IMG/VR virus record: IMGVR_UViG_3300043444_000140
Coordinates: 43,036 to 107,035 of that record
DNA: 64,000 nt
Reading direction: 5' to 3' (one strand)
From: a virus
In this document: in pieces, positions 1-8,421 of the stretch
Layout of the letters: every line of letters begins with the position of its first letter
How positions within the stretch are numbered: position 1 is the stretch's first letter
Notes under the pieces: generated by a model
The model's database searches: none
Told to the model about the DNA's origin: nothing
Seen by the model: the letters and a program-made list of their open reading frames with translations, nothing else
Translations under genes and position numbers: made by a program

Positions 1-507
1 TCCGAGACTGGGCTAGAAGAAAACGGAATAGCATTTTATATTAATGGAAAACTGGTCAAGAGTCCTACAATTACCGTTAAAGAATGGGCAATGCTTGGAA
101 TTTCTTTTGTCAAAAAACTTAGCCTAGACAGTTATTCTGGAGCCTTTAGGCTTAATGGTCCAATTATGGTTAACCACATGTCCTACTACCAGTCAAGTGG
201 ATTGCAAGAAAAGATATATACAGCATTCAGAGTTTGGGATCGTGTTAAGGAAAACATTGCGTCTGAAAGCCTGGACTGGACATTCTGGAAGGGTAGCATT
301 CTTGCTGGTCAAACATACTCCTGGAACAACGTTCTGGTGATTGGAACAAACAGTTTTTTTGGAGTCAGTCTACCTAACATATATAAGACGTATACAGGAA
401 CAAACAAGATAGTCTTTGACGACAATAGCGGAATTGCGTTAAGTAGTTACAGGTTTAGAACCTATAGAAAACTATCCCAGACTACATTTACTAAGAAGCC
501 ATCATAA
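1..507 (+). CDS. Tail fibre or lectin-like virion protein, C-terminal part
   Basis: The reading frame is open at the left edge, so only the last 168 residues are present. The segment around EENGIAFYINGKLVKSP followed by an alternating beta pattern resembles the end of a LamG/concanavalin-A-like jelly-roll. The C-terminal part, with WNNVLVIGTNSFFGVSLP and a TGTNKIVFDD stretch, looks like the terminal module of actinophage tail fibre or minor tail proteins. It sits immediately before the head genes, which fits the end of a tail or fibre operon wrapping around. An adhesin or receptor-binding role is inferred. An ATG exists at 91, but the frame continues upstream of it without a stop, so that ATG is probably internal. 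Confidence 0.5.
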   Translation, partial: SETGLEENGIAFYINGKLVKSPTITVKEWAMLGISFVKKLSLDSYSGAFRLNGPIMVNHMSYYQSSGLQEKIYTAFRVWDRVKENIASESLDWTFWKGSILAGQTYSWNNVLVIGTNSFFGVSLPNIYKTYTGTNKIVFDDNSGIALSSYRFRTYRKLSQTTFTKKPS

Positions 508-509
508 TA

Positions 510-518
510 TGGTATACT
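510..518 (+). promoter_or_regulatory. Extended -10 promoter, leaderless
   Basis: TGG-TATACT (hexamer 513-518) lies seven bases before the ATG at 526. No good -35 is visible (best TTTACT at 487-492, spacer 20). The position places the transcription start on or next to the ATG. Confidence 0.5.
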
Positions 519-525
519 AGTGGTT

Positions 526-903
526 ATGAATAATGAAAAACCACGCTTTCCTGGTCAAATTGGTGACTCAAAAGTAACAGTATTAGACAAGCAGTATGAA
601 TGGGGCATCTATGTTTGGATCAAGGCAAACGGAAAGCCATTTACAGACGGACATGGTAGCGTACTAAACATCCCATCTCACAGAGGCGACGGTATTCAAA
701 TAGAAAAACTTAAGAGAGAAGCAGCATACCTAGGTCAGCCCGATGGTCGTGCCGAGTTCTATCCAGGTATGGCAAGAATTTCAGAAGAAGAGTACTCTGA
801 GCAGGTAGACAGAATGAAGAATGGTCTTATTCCAAACCTTAACGATCTAGGTGCTGTACAAGCAGCGAAAGATACTATCGCAATGTATGGAGATGAAGAG
901 TAA
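526..903 (+). CDS. Conserved hypothetical protein upstream of portal
   Basis: This 125-residue soluble protein is not recognised. It is acidic, with an aromatic N-terminal half (YEWGIYVWIKANGKPF) and a helical C-terminal half. A GTG at 520 also opens the frame, but the extended -10 box ends at 518, so a GTG start would leave one base of leader. The ATG at 526 matches the spacing seen at other leaderless genes in this window. The stop overlaps the portal start (TAATG), which suggests translational coupling. Its place before the portal suggests a head or packaging accessory role, which is inference only. Confidence 0.6.
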   Translation: MNNEKPRFPGQIGDSKVTVLDKQYEWGIYVWIKANGKPFTDGHGSVLNIPSHRGDGIQIEKLKREAAYLGQPDGRAEFYPGMARISEEEYSEQVDRMKNGLIPNLNDLGAVQAAKDTIAMYGDEE

Positions 904-2546
904 TGTCAGAGCACTATATCCGTGACCTTGGGCTAGACGAACTGCAAAAGCAGGATGACACCTTTAAGGCACAAGACCCATTCAATCGTTCATGGGAAGA
1001 ACTTAAGGGATTCTCTGGTATTGAGAAAAACTTTAAGCGTAGAACAGATAGAATCGAAAAGGCTAATAATGACTCTGTCGTAGAGAGCACCCTACAGTAC
1101 AACAATGTTGACGTAACCTCACTAGGCTACCAGGACAGTGCTTTGGCTGTACGTGGCGGTATCAATGGAGCATCTTCAAAGGAAATTAATCCAGGTAAGG
1201 TATACCGCAATGGATATGGTCTATTCGACGTAATTACCCCACCATGGAACCTATACGAACTATCAAACTATTACGACAGATCATTTGCTAACCACGCAGC
1301 AATTGATGCTAAGGTAGAAAACATTGTTGGTCTAGGATATGACATGCAGGCTACCCAGAGAGTCCTAATGGCTCTTGAGGCATCTGACAATCCATCTGCA
1401 ACAGACAAGGCACGTAAGCGTATAGAACGTGCAAAGGTAGAGGTCAAGGAGTGGTTCGAATCACTTAACTCTGACGAGTCAATGACATCAACCTTTATGA
1501 AGGTTTGGACAGACTATGAGTCTACTGGAAATGGATATCTAGAAATTGGTAGAACTATTACTGGAGAGATTGGCTATGTAGGTCACATCCCTGCTACAAC
1601 AATGCGTGTACGTCGCTTGCGTGACGGATACATCCAGATCATTGGAAATAAGGTTGTTTACTTCCGTAACTTTGGTGCAAAGAACGTAAACCCAATCACA
1701 AACGATCCACGACCAAACGAAATTATTCACATTAAGCAGTATTCGCCATTGAACTCTTTCTATGGAGTCCCAGACATCCTTGCTGCTATTGGGGCATTGC
1801 AGGGTGACCTGCTTGCGTCACAGTACAACATTGACTACTTCACCAACAAGGGTGTGCCTCGCTATATCGTAACTCTTAAGGGTGCAAAACTTTCAGAAGA
1901 GGCAGAGGACAAGATGTTCCGATTCCTACAGACAAGCCTAAAGGGACAGAACCACAGAACTCTATACATTCCACTTCCAGGAGACTCAGATACCAATAAG
2001 GTTGAGTTTAAGATGGAGGCAGTCGAAAGCGGTACACAAGAGGCATCGTTCAACGAATACCGTATCCGTAACCGTGACGACATTCTAGTTGCTCACCAGG
2101 TACCTCTATCAAAGATTGGTGGCGGTGACTCAGCAGCCATTGCTGCAGCACTAGCACAAGACCGCACATTCAAGGAGCAGGTAGCCAGACCAGCACAACG
2201 CAACCTTGAGAAGGTACTTAACAAGATCATCAAAGAGAAGACAGACATTGTTGAACTCAAGTTTAATGAACTGACCCTGACAGATGAAATTGCACAGTCA
2301 CAGATTATCGAGCGTTACGTTCGTAATCAGGTTATGACTAGAAACGAAGCACGTGAAGTTCTTGGTCTTCCACAGATGGAGGAGGCAGACGAGTTTCTTG
2401 AGTTGAACGCAAGACAGGCTGCAGACGCTACAGCAAACACAGCACAGACCAGACAGAGGGACGCAGAGAGAAGTTCAAACTCTTCGGACAACTCTGCAAC
2501 GGTTGCTGGTAGAAATCCGAAAGGTGAAGGACGCTCCGTTCAATAA
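903..2546 (+). CDS. Portal protein
   Basis: 547 residues, a usual portal length. Portals form the dodecameric ring at the capsid vertex through which DNA is packaged and ejected. The central region resembles the PBSX/HK97-type portal family: FHIKQYSPLN-like text (HIKQYSPLNSFYGVPDILAA, about residues 276-295) followed by the long helix and YFTNKGVPRYIV. The C-terminal 50 residues are Gln/Ser/Asn rich and probably disordered. It is followed by the maturation protease and capsid genes, the standard head-gene order. The terminase genes, normally next door, are instead about 38 kb downstream. Confidence 0.88.
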   Translation: MSEHYIRDLGLDELQKQDDTFKAQDPFNRSWEELKGFSGIEKNFKRRTDRIEKANNDSVVESTLQYNNVDVTSLGYQDSALAVRGGINGASSKEINPGKVYRNGYGLFDVITPPWNLYELSNYYDRSFANHAAIDAKVENIVGLGYDMQATQRVLMALEASDNPSATDKARKRIERAKVEVKEWFESLNSDESMTSTFMKVWTDYESTGNGYLEIGRTITGEIGYVGHIPATTMRVRRLRDGYIQIIGNKVVYFRNFGAKNVNPITNDPRPNEIIHIKQYSPLNSFYGVPDILAAIGALQGDLLASQYNIDYFTNKGVPRYIVTLKGAKLSEEAEDKMFRFLQTSLKGQNHRTLYIPLPGDSDTNKVEFKMEAVESGTQEASFNEYRIRNRDDILVAHQVPLSKIGGGDSAAIAAALAQDRTFKEQVARPAQRNLEKVLNKIIKEKTDIVELKFNELTLTDEIAQSQIIERYVRNQVMTRNEAREVLGLPQMEEADEFLELNARQAADATANTAQTRQRDAERSSNSSDNSATVAGRNPKGEGRSVQ

Positions 2547-2549
2547 ATG

Positions 2550-2558
2550 TGTTATAAT
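2550..2558 (+). promoter_or_regulatory. Extended -10 promoter P1 of the protease-capsid genes
   Basis: TGT-TATAAT (hexamer 2553-2558) just after the portal stop. Transcription would start near 2565, giving a leader of about 34 bases without a clear ribosome site. No convincing -35. Confidence 0.5.
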
Positions 2559-2584
2559 AAAGTAACAAAGTTTAAAAAGGGCTC

Positions 2585-2590
2585 TATAAT
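2585..2590 (+). promoter_or_regulatory. -10 box, leaderless start of the protease gene
   Basis: TATAAT eight bases before the ATG at 2599. It lies 32 bp after the first -10, so two tandem promoters could give one leadered and one leaderless transcript. No Shine-Dalgarno sequence precedes the ATG. Confidence 0.5.
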
Positions 2591-2598
2591 TAACTAGT

Positions 2599-3930
2599 AT
2601 GACTATTTCAAAAGCACATTGGGACACTGAAGGCGAAAACGTTCGCCTATCAATGCCGTTCAGCAAGGTTGATCAGGAACGTCGCATCGTTTCTGGCTTC
2701 GCCACGCTTGACAATGTTGACAGACAAAAAGACATTGTTACAGCAGAAGCCTCTATGAAGGCTTTCTCTAAGTTCCGTGGGAACATTCGTGAAATGCACC
2801 AGCCACTAGCAGTAGGCAAGATGGTAGCGTTCAGAGAAGACAAGTATTTTGACCCTGAGACCAAGAAGTTCTATTCTGGTGTTTATGTTTCTGCATACGT
2901 CTCAAAGGGTGCACAGGACACCTGGGAGAAGGTACTTGATGGTACCCTTTCAGGTTTTTCAATTGGCGGTAGAATGAATAAGTACGAAGATGCTTATGAC
3001 GAGAAGATGGATTCTGCCATTCGTATTATTAAGGAGTATGACCTACATGAACTTTCATTGGTAGACACTCCAGCAAATCAATTTGCAAATATCCTATCTG
3101 TTCAAAAGGTGGATGGCGTAGACACCATCAAGGGTGATGTTGCTAACGTAGAAATTGAAAACGTATTCTGGGATCCAGAATCTGGAGTTGTTAAGATTTC
3201 AGAGAACGAGGTTGAGGTAAGCCCAGCCACAGGAAACCAAATGCAAAATATAGGTTTTGTCGAAAAGTCAGATAATGAAAAACTAGACATGATAAAGTTC
3301 TTAGTTGACAGTGCTAAAGGCATTAATACTAAGATGAATAAGGAGGCTAGTCCTATGAATGAAACAACAAACGAAGTAGCAGTTGAAGAAACTGTTGCAG
3401 TTGAAGAAACACAGGTCGCTCCAGAGGCAGATGCTACAGAGGAAGCAGTTGAGGCACCAGCCGAGACCGTAGACGCTGTTGAATCAGCAGTTGAGAAGGC
3501 AGCAGATGCTGACGAGGACGACGTTCCTGGTACTGAAGTTATGGAAGAATCAGAAGATTCTGACAAGGACGAGATGACCGAGAAGTCGGAGACTGTTGAA
3601 GAAGTATCTAAAGCAGATGCTGTTGCTGAATCAGTAGCAGAGATCAAGAACACTCTAACATCAGCCTTTAGCGATCTAGCATCAACCATCAAGTCTCTAC
3701 AGACTCAGGTTGATGAACTAAGCAAGTCTGTGGATTCCGTAAAAAATGAGGTAACGGATTCAAAGCAGATTTTCAATGAATTTGGAAAGAGAGTGGACGC
3801 TGTTGAGGCAGACACCGCTTTCCGCAAGTCTGGCGATCTAGGCGAGATCGTACAGGAAAATGAACCAGAACAGGTTCAGAAATCCCTATGGGACGGTCGT
3901 TTCCTCAAAACTGCCGATCTATTTAGATAA
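2599..3930 (+). CDS. Prohead maturation protease fused to scaffold
   Basis: 443 residues. Residues 15-165 form a U35/HK97-type prohead protease: His67 in REMHQPLAVG, the Ser in LSGFSIGG (Ser121) and DLHELSLVDTPAN with His150 fit the catalytic site of that family. These proteases cut scaffold and capsid N-termini during head maturation. Residues from about 253 are highly acidic, Glu/Ala rich and coiled-coil forming, as in scaffolding proteins. The region therefore encodes protease plus scaffold, and a nested gene (3355-3930) probably makes scaffold alone. The last 70 bases overlap the leader region of the capsid gene. Confidence 0.85.
   Translation: MTISKAHWDTEGENVRLSMPFSKVDQERRIVSGFATLDNVDRQKDIVTAEASMKAFSKFRGNIREMHQPLAVGKMVAFREDKYFDPETKKFYSGVYVSAYVSKGAQDTWEKVLDGTLSGFSIGGRMNKYEDAYDEKMDSAIRIIKEYDLHELSLVDTPANQFANILSVQKVDGVDTIKGDVANVEIENVFWDPESGVVKISENEVEVSPATGNQMQNIGFVEKSDNEKLDMIKFLVDSAKGINTKMNKEASPMNETTNEVAVEETVAVEETQVAPEADATEEAVEAPAETVDAVESAVEKAADADEDDVPGTEVMEESEDSDKDEMTEKSETVEEVSKADAVAESVAEIKNTLTSAFSDLASTIKSLQTQVDELSKSVDSVKNEVTDSKQIFNEFGKRVDAVEADTAFRKSGDLGEIVQENEPEQVQKSLWDGRFLKTADLFR
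3355..3930 (+). CDS. Nested in-frame scaffold protein
   Basis: An ATG at 3355, in the same frame as the protease, is preceded by a full AAGGAGG (3340-3346) at 8-base spacing. That is stronger than the signal of the parent gene. Initiation here gives 191 residues: an acidic Glu/Ala/Val-rich N-terminal half and a C-terminal coiled coil (about LASTIKSLQTQVDELSKSVD). This is the lambda C/Nu3 arrangement, where an internal start makes scaffold in excess over protease-scaffold. The sequence shows the site; the function is inferred from the family arrangement. Confidence 0.68.
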   Translation: MNETTNEVAVEETVAVEETQVAPEADATEEAVEAPAETVDAVESAVEKAADADEDDVPGTEVMEESEDSDKDEMTEKSETVEEVSKADAVAESVAEIKNTLTSAFSDLASTIKSLQTQVDELSKSVDSVKNEVTDSKQIFNEFGKRVDAVEADTAFRKSGDLGEIVQENEPEQVQKSLWDGRFLKTADLFR

Positions 3931-3961
3931 CAAAATAAAAATCACTCAGGAGGTGAACAAT

Positions 3962-5110
3962 ATGTCGGAAGAAATTATTAAAAATCAGCCAGGAACATCT
4001 GGTAACCTAGGCGGAACCGCCCCAGGTCTTTACCAGGGTCAGGGTGCATTTGCATCAGGTTCAGAAGATGGTACCAACGTTCCAGGTAACTATACAACCG
4101 CTGGTGCAATTGGAAACATTCCAACCGCACTGACAGGTGTAACAAATGGTGCAAACGCTGTCAATCCTTCGGGAGAAGCAGGTAGCGGTATCCTTCGTCC
4201 AGAACAGGCAAGACGTTTCATTGATTACGTATGGGATGCTACTGTACTCGCCAAGGATGGTCGCCGTGTGACCATGAGAGCAAACACTATGGAACTTGAA
4301 AAGGTTAACGTAGGTGAGCGTGTAATTCGTGCTGCTACTCAGGCTGTTGGTGACTACACCAACGCTGGTGCAGCATTCACAAAGGTAGAACTTACCACCA
4401 AGAAGATTCGTCTTGACTGGGAAGTTTCTGCAGAAGCACTTGAAGACGGTATTGAAGGTGGTGCTCTAGAGGATCACCTAGTACGTCTTATGACAAATGC
4501 ATTCGCAAATGACATTGAGGATCTAGCAATCAACGGTACTGGCGACAGTGGCGATGGTGCATTCCTTGGTATCATGGATGGTTTTGTCAACAAGGCAAAG
4601 ACCAATGGCGATGCTCACGAGTCAGTAGTAACTGTCTCAGGCAACGCTTGGACTCCAGATGTTATGCAGGACATTATCTTGGCTATGCCTCGTAAGTACC
4701 GTGCACTTAAGTCTAACCTTAAGTTCTACGCAGGTACTGATGCATTCCAGGGTATTATCAAGCACAACGGTACCCTTGCAGACGCAATCGCAGAAGCATT
4801 TGCTGGTACTCCAGCAGGTACTCCAGCAAACCGTCAGGCATACCTTGACGGTGCAGGTCAGACATTCGGTGGAGCACGTACTACTCGTGTTCTAGGAATT
4901 GACGTGCAGGAAGTTCCTTACTACCCTGCAGGTTACGTTGACCTAACATTCCCTCAGAACCGTATTTGGGGTTTCCAGAGAGACATCACTGTAAACCGTG
5001 AATACAAGCCGAAGAAGGACACAATTGAATACACAGTATTCGTCCGCTTTGGTGTACAGTGGGAAGAAGAGGATGCAATCGCATTCGCAGACGCTGGTGC
5101 AGATTCGTAA
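3962..5110 (+). CDS. Major capsid protein, HK97 fold
   Basis: 382 residues from the ATG at 3962, chosen because CAGGAGG lies at optimal distance upstream. An in-frame start at 3860 would overlap the scaffold gene by 71 bases. After a Gly/Thr-rich N-terminal arm there is an HK97-like body, with a long spine helix region near RRFIDYVWDATVLAKDGRRV, WEVSAEALEDG and a C-terminal FGVQWEEEDAIAFADAG. It assembles the icosahedral shell. The gene is followed directly by a strong terminator, so it closes the protease-scaffold-capsid transcript. Confidence 0.87.
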   Translation: MSEEIIKNQPGTSGNLGGTAPGLYQGQGAFASGSEDGTNVPGNYTTAGAIGNIPTALTGVTNGANAVNPSGEAGSGILRPEQARRFIDYVWDATVLAKDGRRVTMRANTMELEKVNVGERVIRAATQAVGDYTNAGAAFTKVELTTKKIRLDWEVSAEALEDGIEGGALEDHLVRLMTNAFANDIEDLAINGTGDSGDGAFLGIMDGFVNKAKTNGDAHESVVTVSGNAWTPDVMQDIILAMPRKYRALKSNLKFYAGTDAFQGIIKHNGTLADAIAEAFAGTPAGTPANRQAYLDGAGQTFGGARTTRVLGIDVQEVPYYPAGYVDLTFPQNRIWGFQRDITVNREYKPKKDTIEYTVFVRFGVQWEEEDAIAFADAGADS

Positions 5111-5125
5111 TCTGTAACACCCTTT

Positions 5126-5160
5126 AAGAGGGGGCAGGGCTTCGGCTCTGCCCTCTTTTT
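5126..5160 (+). terminator. Strong rho-independent terminator after capsid gene
   Basis: A 15-bp stem (5126-5140 with 5145-5159, including a few G-U pairs) is closed by a TTCG tetraloop at 5141-5144 and ends in a run of T. Confidence 0.92.
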
Positions 5161-5170
5161 CATTATAATC

Positions 5171-5179
5171 TGTTATAAT
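5171..5179 (+). promoter_or_regulatory. Extended -10 promoter of the connector genes
   Basis: TGT-TATAAT (hexamer 5174-5179). A second TATAAT lies at 5164-5169. TTTAGGAGG follows as the ribosome site of the gene at 5199. Confidence 0.6.
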
Positions 5180-5198
5180 TAATATTTAGGAGGTTCTT

Positions 5199-5570
5199 AT
5201 GTCAGATGAACTAATTAATGAAGAAGAGCAATTTCTAGCACTACTCGCAGAAGAGGCAGAAGAGATTGCAGCGAAGAAAGAGGCGGAAGCCACTGAAGAA
5301 GTCGCAGAAGAAAAAGAAGAGCCAGTACTTGTAGAAGAAAAGGTTTTTGACGTAGCAGAGGAAAAGCCTGCAAAGGCTGCAAAGACTGAAAAGAAGTCAG
5401 CAGAGAAGACAGTAGCCCTTTTGTCTACAAGAAACGTAAACTGGAATGGCGTTGGTTCTGTACAGGTTGGTTACAACATTGTTACTGAAGAGCAGGCAGA
5501 AAAGTGGCTTACTCGTAACCACATTACTCTTGCAACACCAGAAGACGTTGCCAAGGGGTACGGTCTATAA
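5199..5570 (+). CDS. Acidic hypothetical head protein
   Basis: 123 residues. Residues 1-75 are a Glu/Ala/Lys-rich, probably helical or disordered stretch. Residues 78-123 form a small domain (VNWNGVGSVQVGYNIVTEEQAEKW) that could fold independently. It has a strong ribosome site (AGGAGG) and its own promoter just after the capsid terminator, and it stops one base before the next ATG. Position suggests a head decoration or head-tail accessory protein. I do not recognise the family. Confidence 0.6.
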   Translation: MSDELINEEEQFLALLAEEAEEIAAKKEAEATEEVAEEKEEPVLVEEKVFDVAEEKPAKAAKTEKKSAEKTVALLSTRNVNWNGVGSVQVGYNIVTEEQAEKWLTRNHITLATPEDVAKGYGL

Positions 5571-6695
5571 ATGGAGATTTTGAGAGTTCCACCATATCCA
5601 ATTACAACAACCTGGAATTTGCCAGACAACAACTATGATTACATAGTATATGTTGAGGATTTGGTGGATCACTCAATTGAAGAGACCACAGTCACATCAA
5701 GTTCTACAGGCGTAGTTACCTATGTCTTGCCAGTAGCAAAGGTACAGTTTGATAGACAGTTCCTTATCAGATTCTACGATCAAGAACATGAGCACATTAT
5801 CCTGGAGTCAAATCTTGACATCGTTAGACCATATGTAGACCCAAACACACTGGGCGTAACCGCATCTGAGATTTCAGATTACAAGAAATGGGAACTCATT
5901 GCAAGATCCCTAATTGACACTCATACAGGCATTGGTTTTTATAACCACAAATCTATCCTTCAGGTCCAGGGTAATGGACTAGACTACATGCCAGTATGGC
6001 GTGACGCAAACCGTGTGCTAAAAGTATACGAGAACAATGCTATGATCTACAATGGAGAAGACGTGGCAATCTCAATTACCGACTTTGCCACAACAGGAAC
6101 AGACACAGTCATAGAAACAGCCTCTGCTCACGGTTTCTCAGTTGGAGACTCAATCACTCTAGCAGGATTTACAGATACGGATTATAACACTACTTATTCG
6201 GTTGCCGAAGTTGTGTCTACAACTGAATTTAGAATTGCAACAACTGTAGAGCCAACACTTAACGGTGCCGAAACAGTAAAGAGAGTTTGGGCTTACACTT
6301 TCAAGGTAACACTAGACAACTCTGCTATCGTAAAAGAATTCACAGGATATACAAACATCATCACAACAAACTATCCTAGGCTTCCAATTGCTAGAGGAGA
6401 TTATGCATACGACGAAAGCAATTATGGAACATTCGTAAATGGTGCAGACTATCTGTTTGTTCTCGACGAGGGTTTCCGTGCCATTCCACCAGACGTTGAA
6501 AGAGCAGCAGCGATGCTTATTGACGATCTGAAGTGTGGTAGATTAGACTACTACCAGAAGTATGTCACTACATACAACACAGACCAGTATAGAATTCAGT
6601 TCGACAAGAAGATGCTAGAAGGAACAGGTAACCTCATAGTAGACAAGATACTTGATAAGTATATGAAGTCTATTACTAAAGTTGGGGTGCTATAA
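5571..6695 (+). CDS. Head-tail connector/adaptor with FCCH-like insert
   Basis: 374 residues. The core (about residues 100-140, ISDYKKWELIARSLIDTHTG, and 300-374, a helical end after PPDVERAAAMLIDDLKCG) has the feel of a head-tail adaptor. A beta module at about residues 166-223 (ASAHGFSVGDSITLAGF, then a Val-rich strand and EFRIAT) matches the pattern of the E1 FCCH-like domain frequent in phage structural proteins. A similar module occurs in the minor tail protein at 25694. It starts directly at the previous stop and overlaps the next gene by one base, so these genes are translationally coupled. Confidence 0.55.
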   Translation: MEILRVPPYPITTTWNLPDNNYDYIVYVEDLVDHSIEETTVTSSSTGVVTYVLPVAKVQFDRQFLIRFYDQEHEHIILESNLDIVRPYVDPNTLGVTASEISDYKKWELIARSLIDTHTGIGFYNHKSILQVQGNGLDYMPVWRDANRVLKVYENNAMIYNGEDVAISITDFATTGTDTVIETASAHGFSVGDSITLAGFTDTDYNTTYSVAEVVSTTEFRIATTVEPTLNGAETVKRVWAYTFKVTLDNSAIVKEFTGYTNIITTNYPRLPIARGDYAYDESNYGTFVNGADYLFVLDEGFRAIPPDVERAAAMLIDDLKCGRLDYYQKYVTTYNTDQYRIQFDKKMLEGTGNLIVDKILDKYMKSITKVGVL

Positions 6696-7144
6696 TGCCT
6701 ACCTGCGAATCAACCAGTTTTACCTTTCCACTGCTTGCAGACATCTTTTACCCAATTGTTGAGCAAACTGCTTTGGGAAGCATTAAGAAGCAGTGGATTC
6801 ACGACAAAACTCTAGCCTGTAGCCTAACAACAGCAGGATCAGCACTGGCAGAGGATGTTAAGCCAAACGTAAACATTACAAAAGAACTTATCTTGCTAGG
6901 ACGAATTAGGTCAGACATTCGGGTATCAAGTTCAGACTCAAGAAACGCCATCACCAACATCCTGATAACAAACATTAGAGATGTAAATGGTAATGAGATA
7001 TATGTAGAGACATCTGGACCAAGATCTGGAAAGTCTACGCTATTTGAAATTGCAACCAATGAGCCTTTTATCAATCCTTTTGGCAGTGTCGAATACTACA
7101 AGGTAGTTCTCAGAAGATCAGAAAACCAAGGAACTGATGTCTAA
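6695..7144 (+). CDS. Putative head-closure protein
   Basis: 149 residues, soluble and beta-rich. It has no motif that I can assign firmly, but its length, its TFPLLADIFYPIVEQTALGS start and its place between adaptor and tail-completion genes fit a head-closure (stopper) protein. It overlaps both neighbours by one base (TAATG type). The call rests mainly on gene order. Confidence 0.45.
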   Translation: MPTCESTSFTFPLLADIFYPIVEQTALGSIKKQWIHDKTLACSLTTAGSALAEDVKPNVNITKELILLGRIRSDIRVSSSDSRNAITNILITNIRDVNGNEIYVETSGPRSGKSTLFEIATNEPFINPFGSVEYYKVVLRRSENQGTDV

Positions 7145-7809
7145 TGTTAACAATGAGCCTAGACCTTAAAGCATTTAACAAGGATATGAAAAATATTCTG
7201 GCATACTCTAATGGATTTCTAGAAGGTGCAGAGAGAGCCAAGCCAGCACTACTGGGTCTGCTTGGTGCTAGAATTTCAGAAATGCTAAAAGAGTTTGTAG
7301 ACTCAAATGCCAGGGTGAACCCAGAGACACTTCACCACGTATATGAGTGGTATCAAACAGGAAGTCCAAACTCAAGACTATTTGAAATTAACTACACAGT
7401 TACAGGAGGTGGACTATCAATGTCTTCCTCATTCAGTCAATCCAGAAGCATTAAGTCTGGATCAAGGGTGCCATTCTACAACAAGGCTTTTATCATGGAG
7501 AATGGTGTTCCTGTAACAATTACACCAAAGACAAAGTTGGTTTTTGACGTTGATGGAGAGACCGTCTTTACGTCAAAGCCAGTAACTGTCAATAATCCTG
7601 GAGGACCAACAAAGGGTGAATACCAAAAGGTATTCGATTTATTCTTTGACGTATACCTAAAGCAGTCATTTTTGAATGATGCAGGCATTCTTGGAAACCT
7701 AAGACAGGCAAAAGATTTTGACGCTAAGTTTTCGTCTGCAAAACGTGGGGGCAGGGCATTAGGACTAACAACAGGGTATAATTGGATGATGAAGGCAGGT
7801 AAAGAATAA
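7144..7809 (+). CDS. Putative neck/tail-completion protein, gp10-like
   Basis: 221 residues. A helical N-terminal part (AERAKPALLGLLGARISEMLKEFVDSN) followed by a beta-rich region with SRVPFYNKAFIMENGVPVTI resembles the HK97 gp10-type neck proteins. A second ATG lies three codons in. It is translationally coupled to its neighbours by overlapping stop/start codons. Role inferred from order and general fold pattern. Confidence 0.45.
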   Translation: MLTMSLDLKAFNKDMKNILAYSNGFLEGAERAKPALLGLLGARISEMLKEFVDSNARVNPETLHHVYEWYQTGSPNSRLFEINYTVTGGGLSMSSSFSQSRSIKSGSRVPFYNKAFIMENGVPVTITPKTKLVFDVDGETVFTSKPVTVNNPGGPTKGEYQKVFDLFFDVYLKQSFLNDAGILGNLRQAKDFDAKFSSAKRGGRALGLTTGYNWMMKAGKE

Positions 7810-8351
7810 TGGCAAAGACATATCCACCAGTATTTATTAACAACTATCTTAAAGAAAAGATCAACGCATACTTTGAGTCAAATCCTTTTGACGGTATAGT
7901 GAATGAAGTAAACATTCCATTCTTCCCCACAACGCCAACAGATATAGACGCACTGACAGAAACATTCCCAACAAGCCAGGGAACCTTTGCGGTATACGAT
8001 AGAATGTTTAAGTACAGAAGAACCCCATTCCCACACATCAAGTCAGAGCAACTTTTATACTACTTTTACAAGATGCAGGGTGACTCAGAACTTATGATGG
8101 AAATATCTCAATTAGCATACGAACTTCTAGACCGTGAGGACGAGTCAGCCCAGGAGATAAATGACTGGATTCGTTCAAAGGTGGTCAATGGAGTAGTTAC
8201 CTTTTCTGGAGTAGACTTTTATCCTGTATTTTTCCATAGAATTAAGATGTACCAACTAGAAGAAACTAGGGATATTGTGGACTTCGGTACAGCCAGAACC
8301 TTTGCTGGTAACAAGATAATTATTGATTACGATTACCATCAAACTGTATAA
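7809..8351 (+). CDS. Putative tail terminator protein
   Basis: 180 residues. The pattern of short helices and strands (GTFAVYDRMFKYRRTPFPHI, then SEQLLYYFYKMQGD) and its place immediately before the major tail protein fit the tail terminator, which stops tail-tube growth and joins the tail to the neck. The sequence alone does not prove this. The next gene has its own promoter. Confidence 0.5.
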   Translation: MAKTYPPVFINNYLKEKINAYFESNPFDGIVNEVNIPFFPTTPTDIDALTETFPTSQGTFAVYDRMFKYRRTPFPHIKSEQLLYYFYKMQGDSELMMEISQLAYELLDREDESAQEINDWIRSKVVNGVVTFSGVDFYPVFFHRIKMYQLEETRDIVDFGTARTFAGNKIIIDYDYHQTV

Positions 8352-8357
8352 AAAGGC

Positions 8358-8366
8358 TGTTATACT
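8358..8366 (+). promoter_or_regulatory. Extended -10 promoter of the major tail gene
   Basis: TGT-TATACT (hexamer 8361-8366). Leader of about 50 bases with AGAGGTG as ribosome site before the ATG at 8422. The -35 is poor. Confidence 0.55.
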
Positions 8367-8421
8367 TATAACTGAGGAAACATCGCCCAAAATTCCATAA
8401 AGAAATAAGAGGTGAAAAATT

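Noticed and set aside
3102-3692. Long open frame on the minus strand (196 codons)
   Set aside because: It is the antisense of the Glu/Ala-rich scaffold segment. The protein is Ser/Thr/Ala low-complexity with no ribosome site, as expected from reverse-complemented GAA/GCA codons.
3860-3961. Upstream ATG for the capsid gene
   Set aside because: It overlaps the scaffold gene and lacks a ribosome site; CAGGAGG points to the ATG at 3962.
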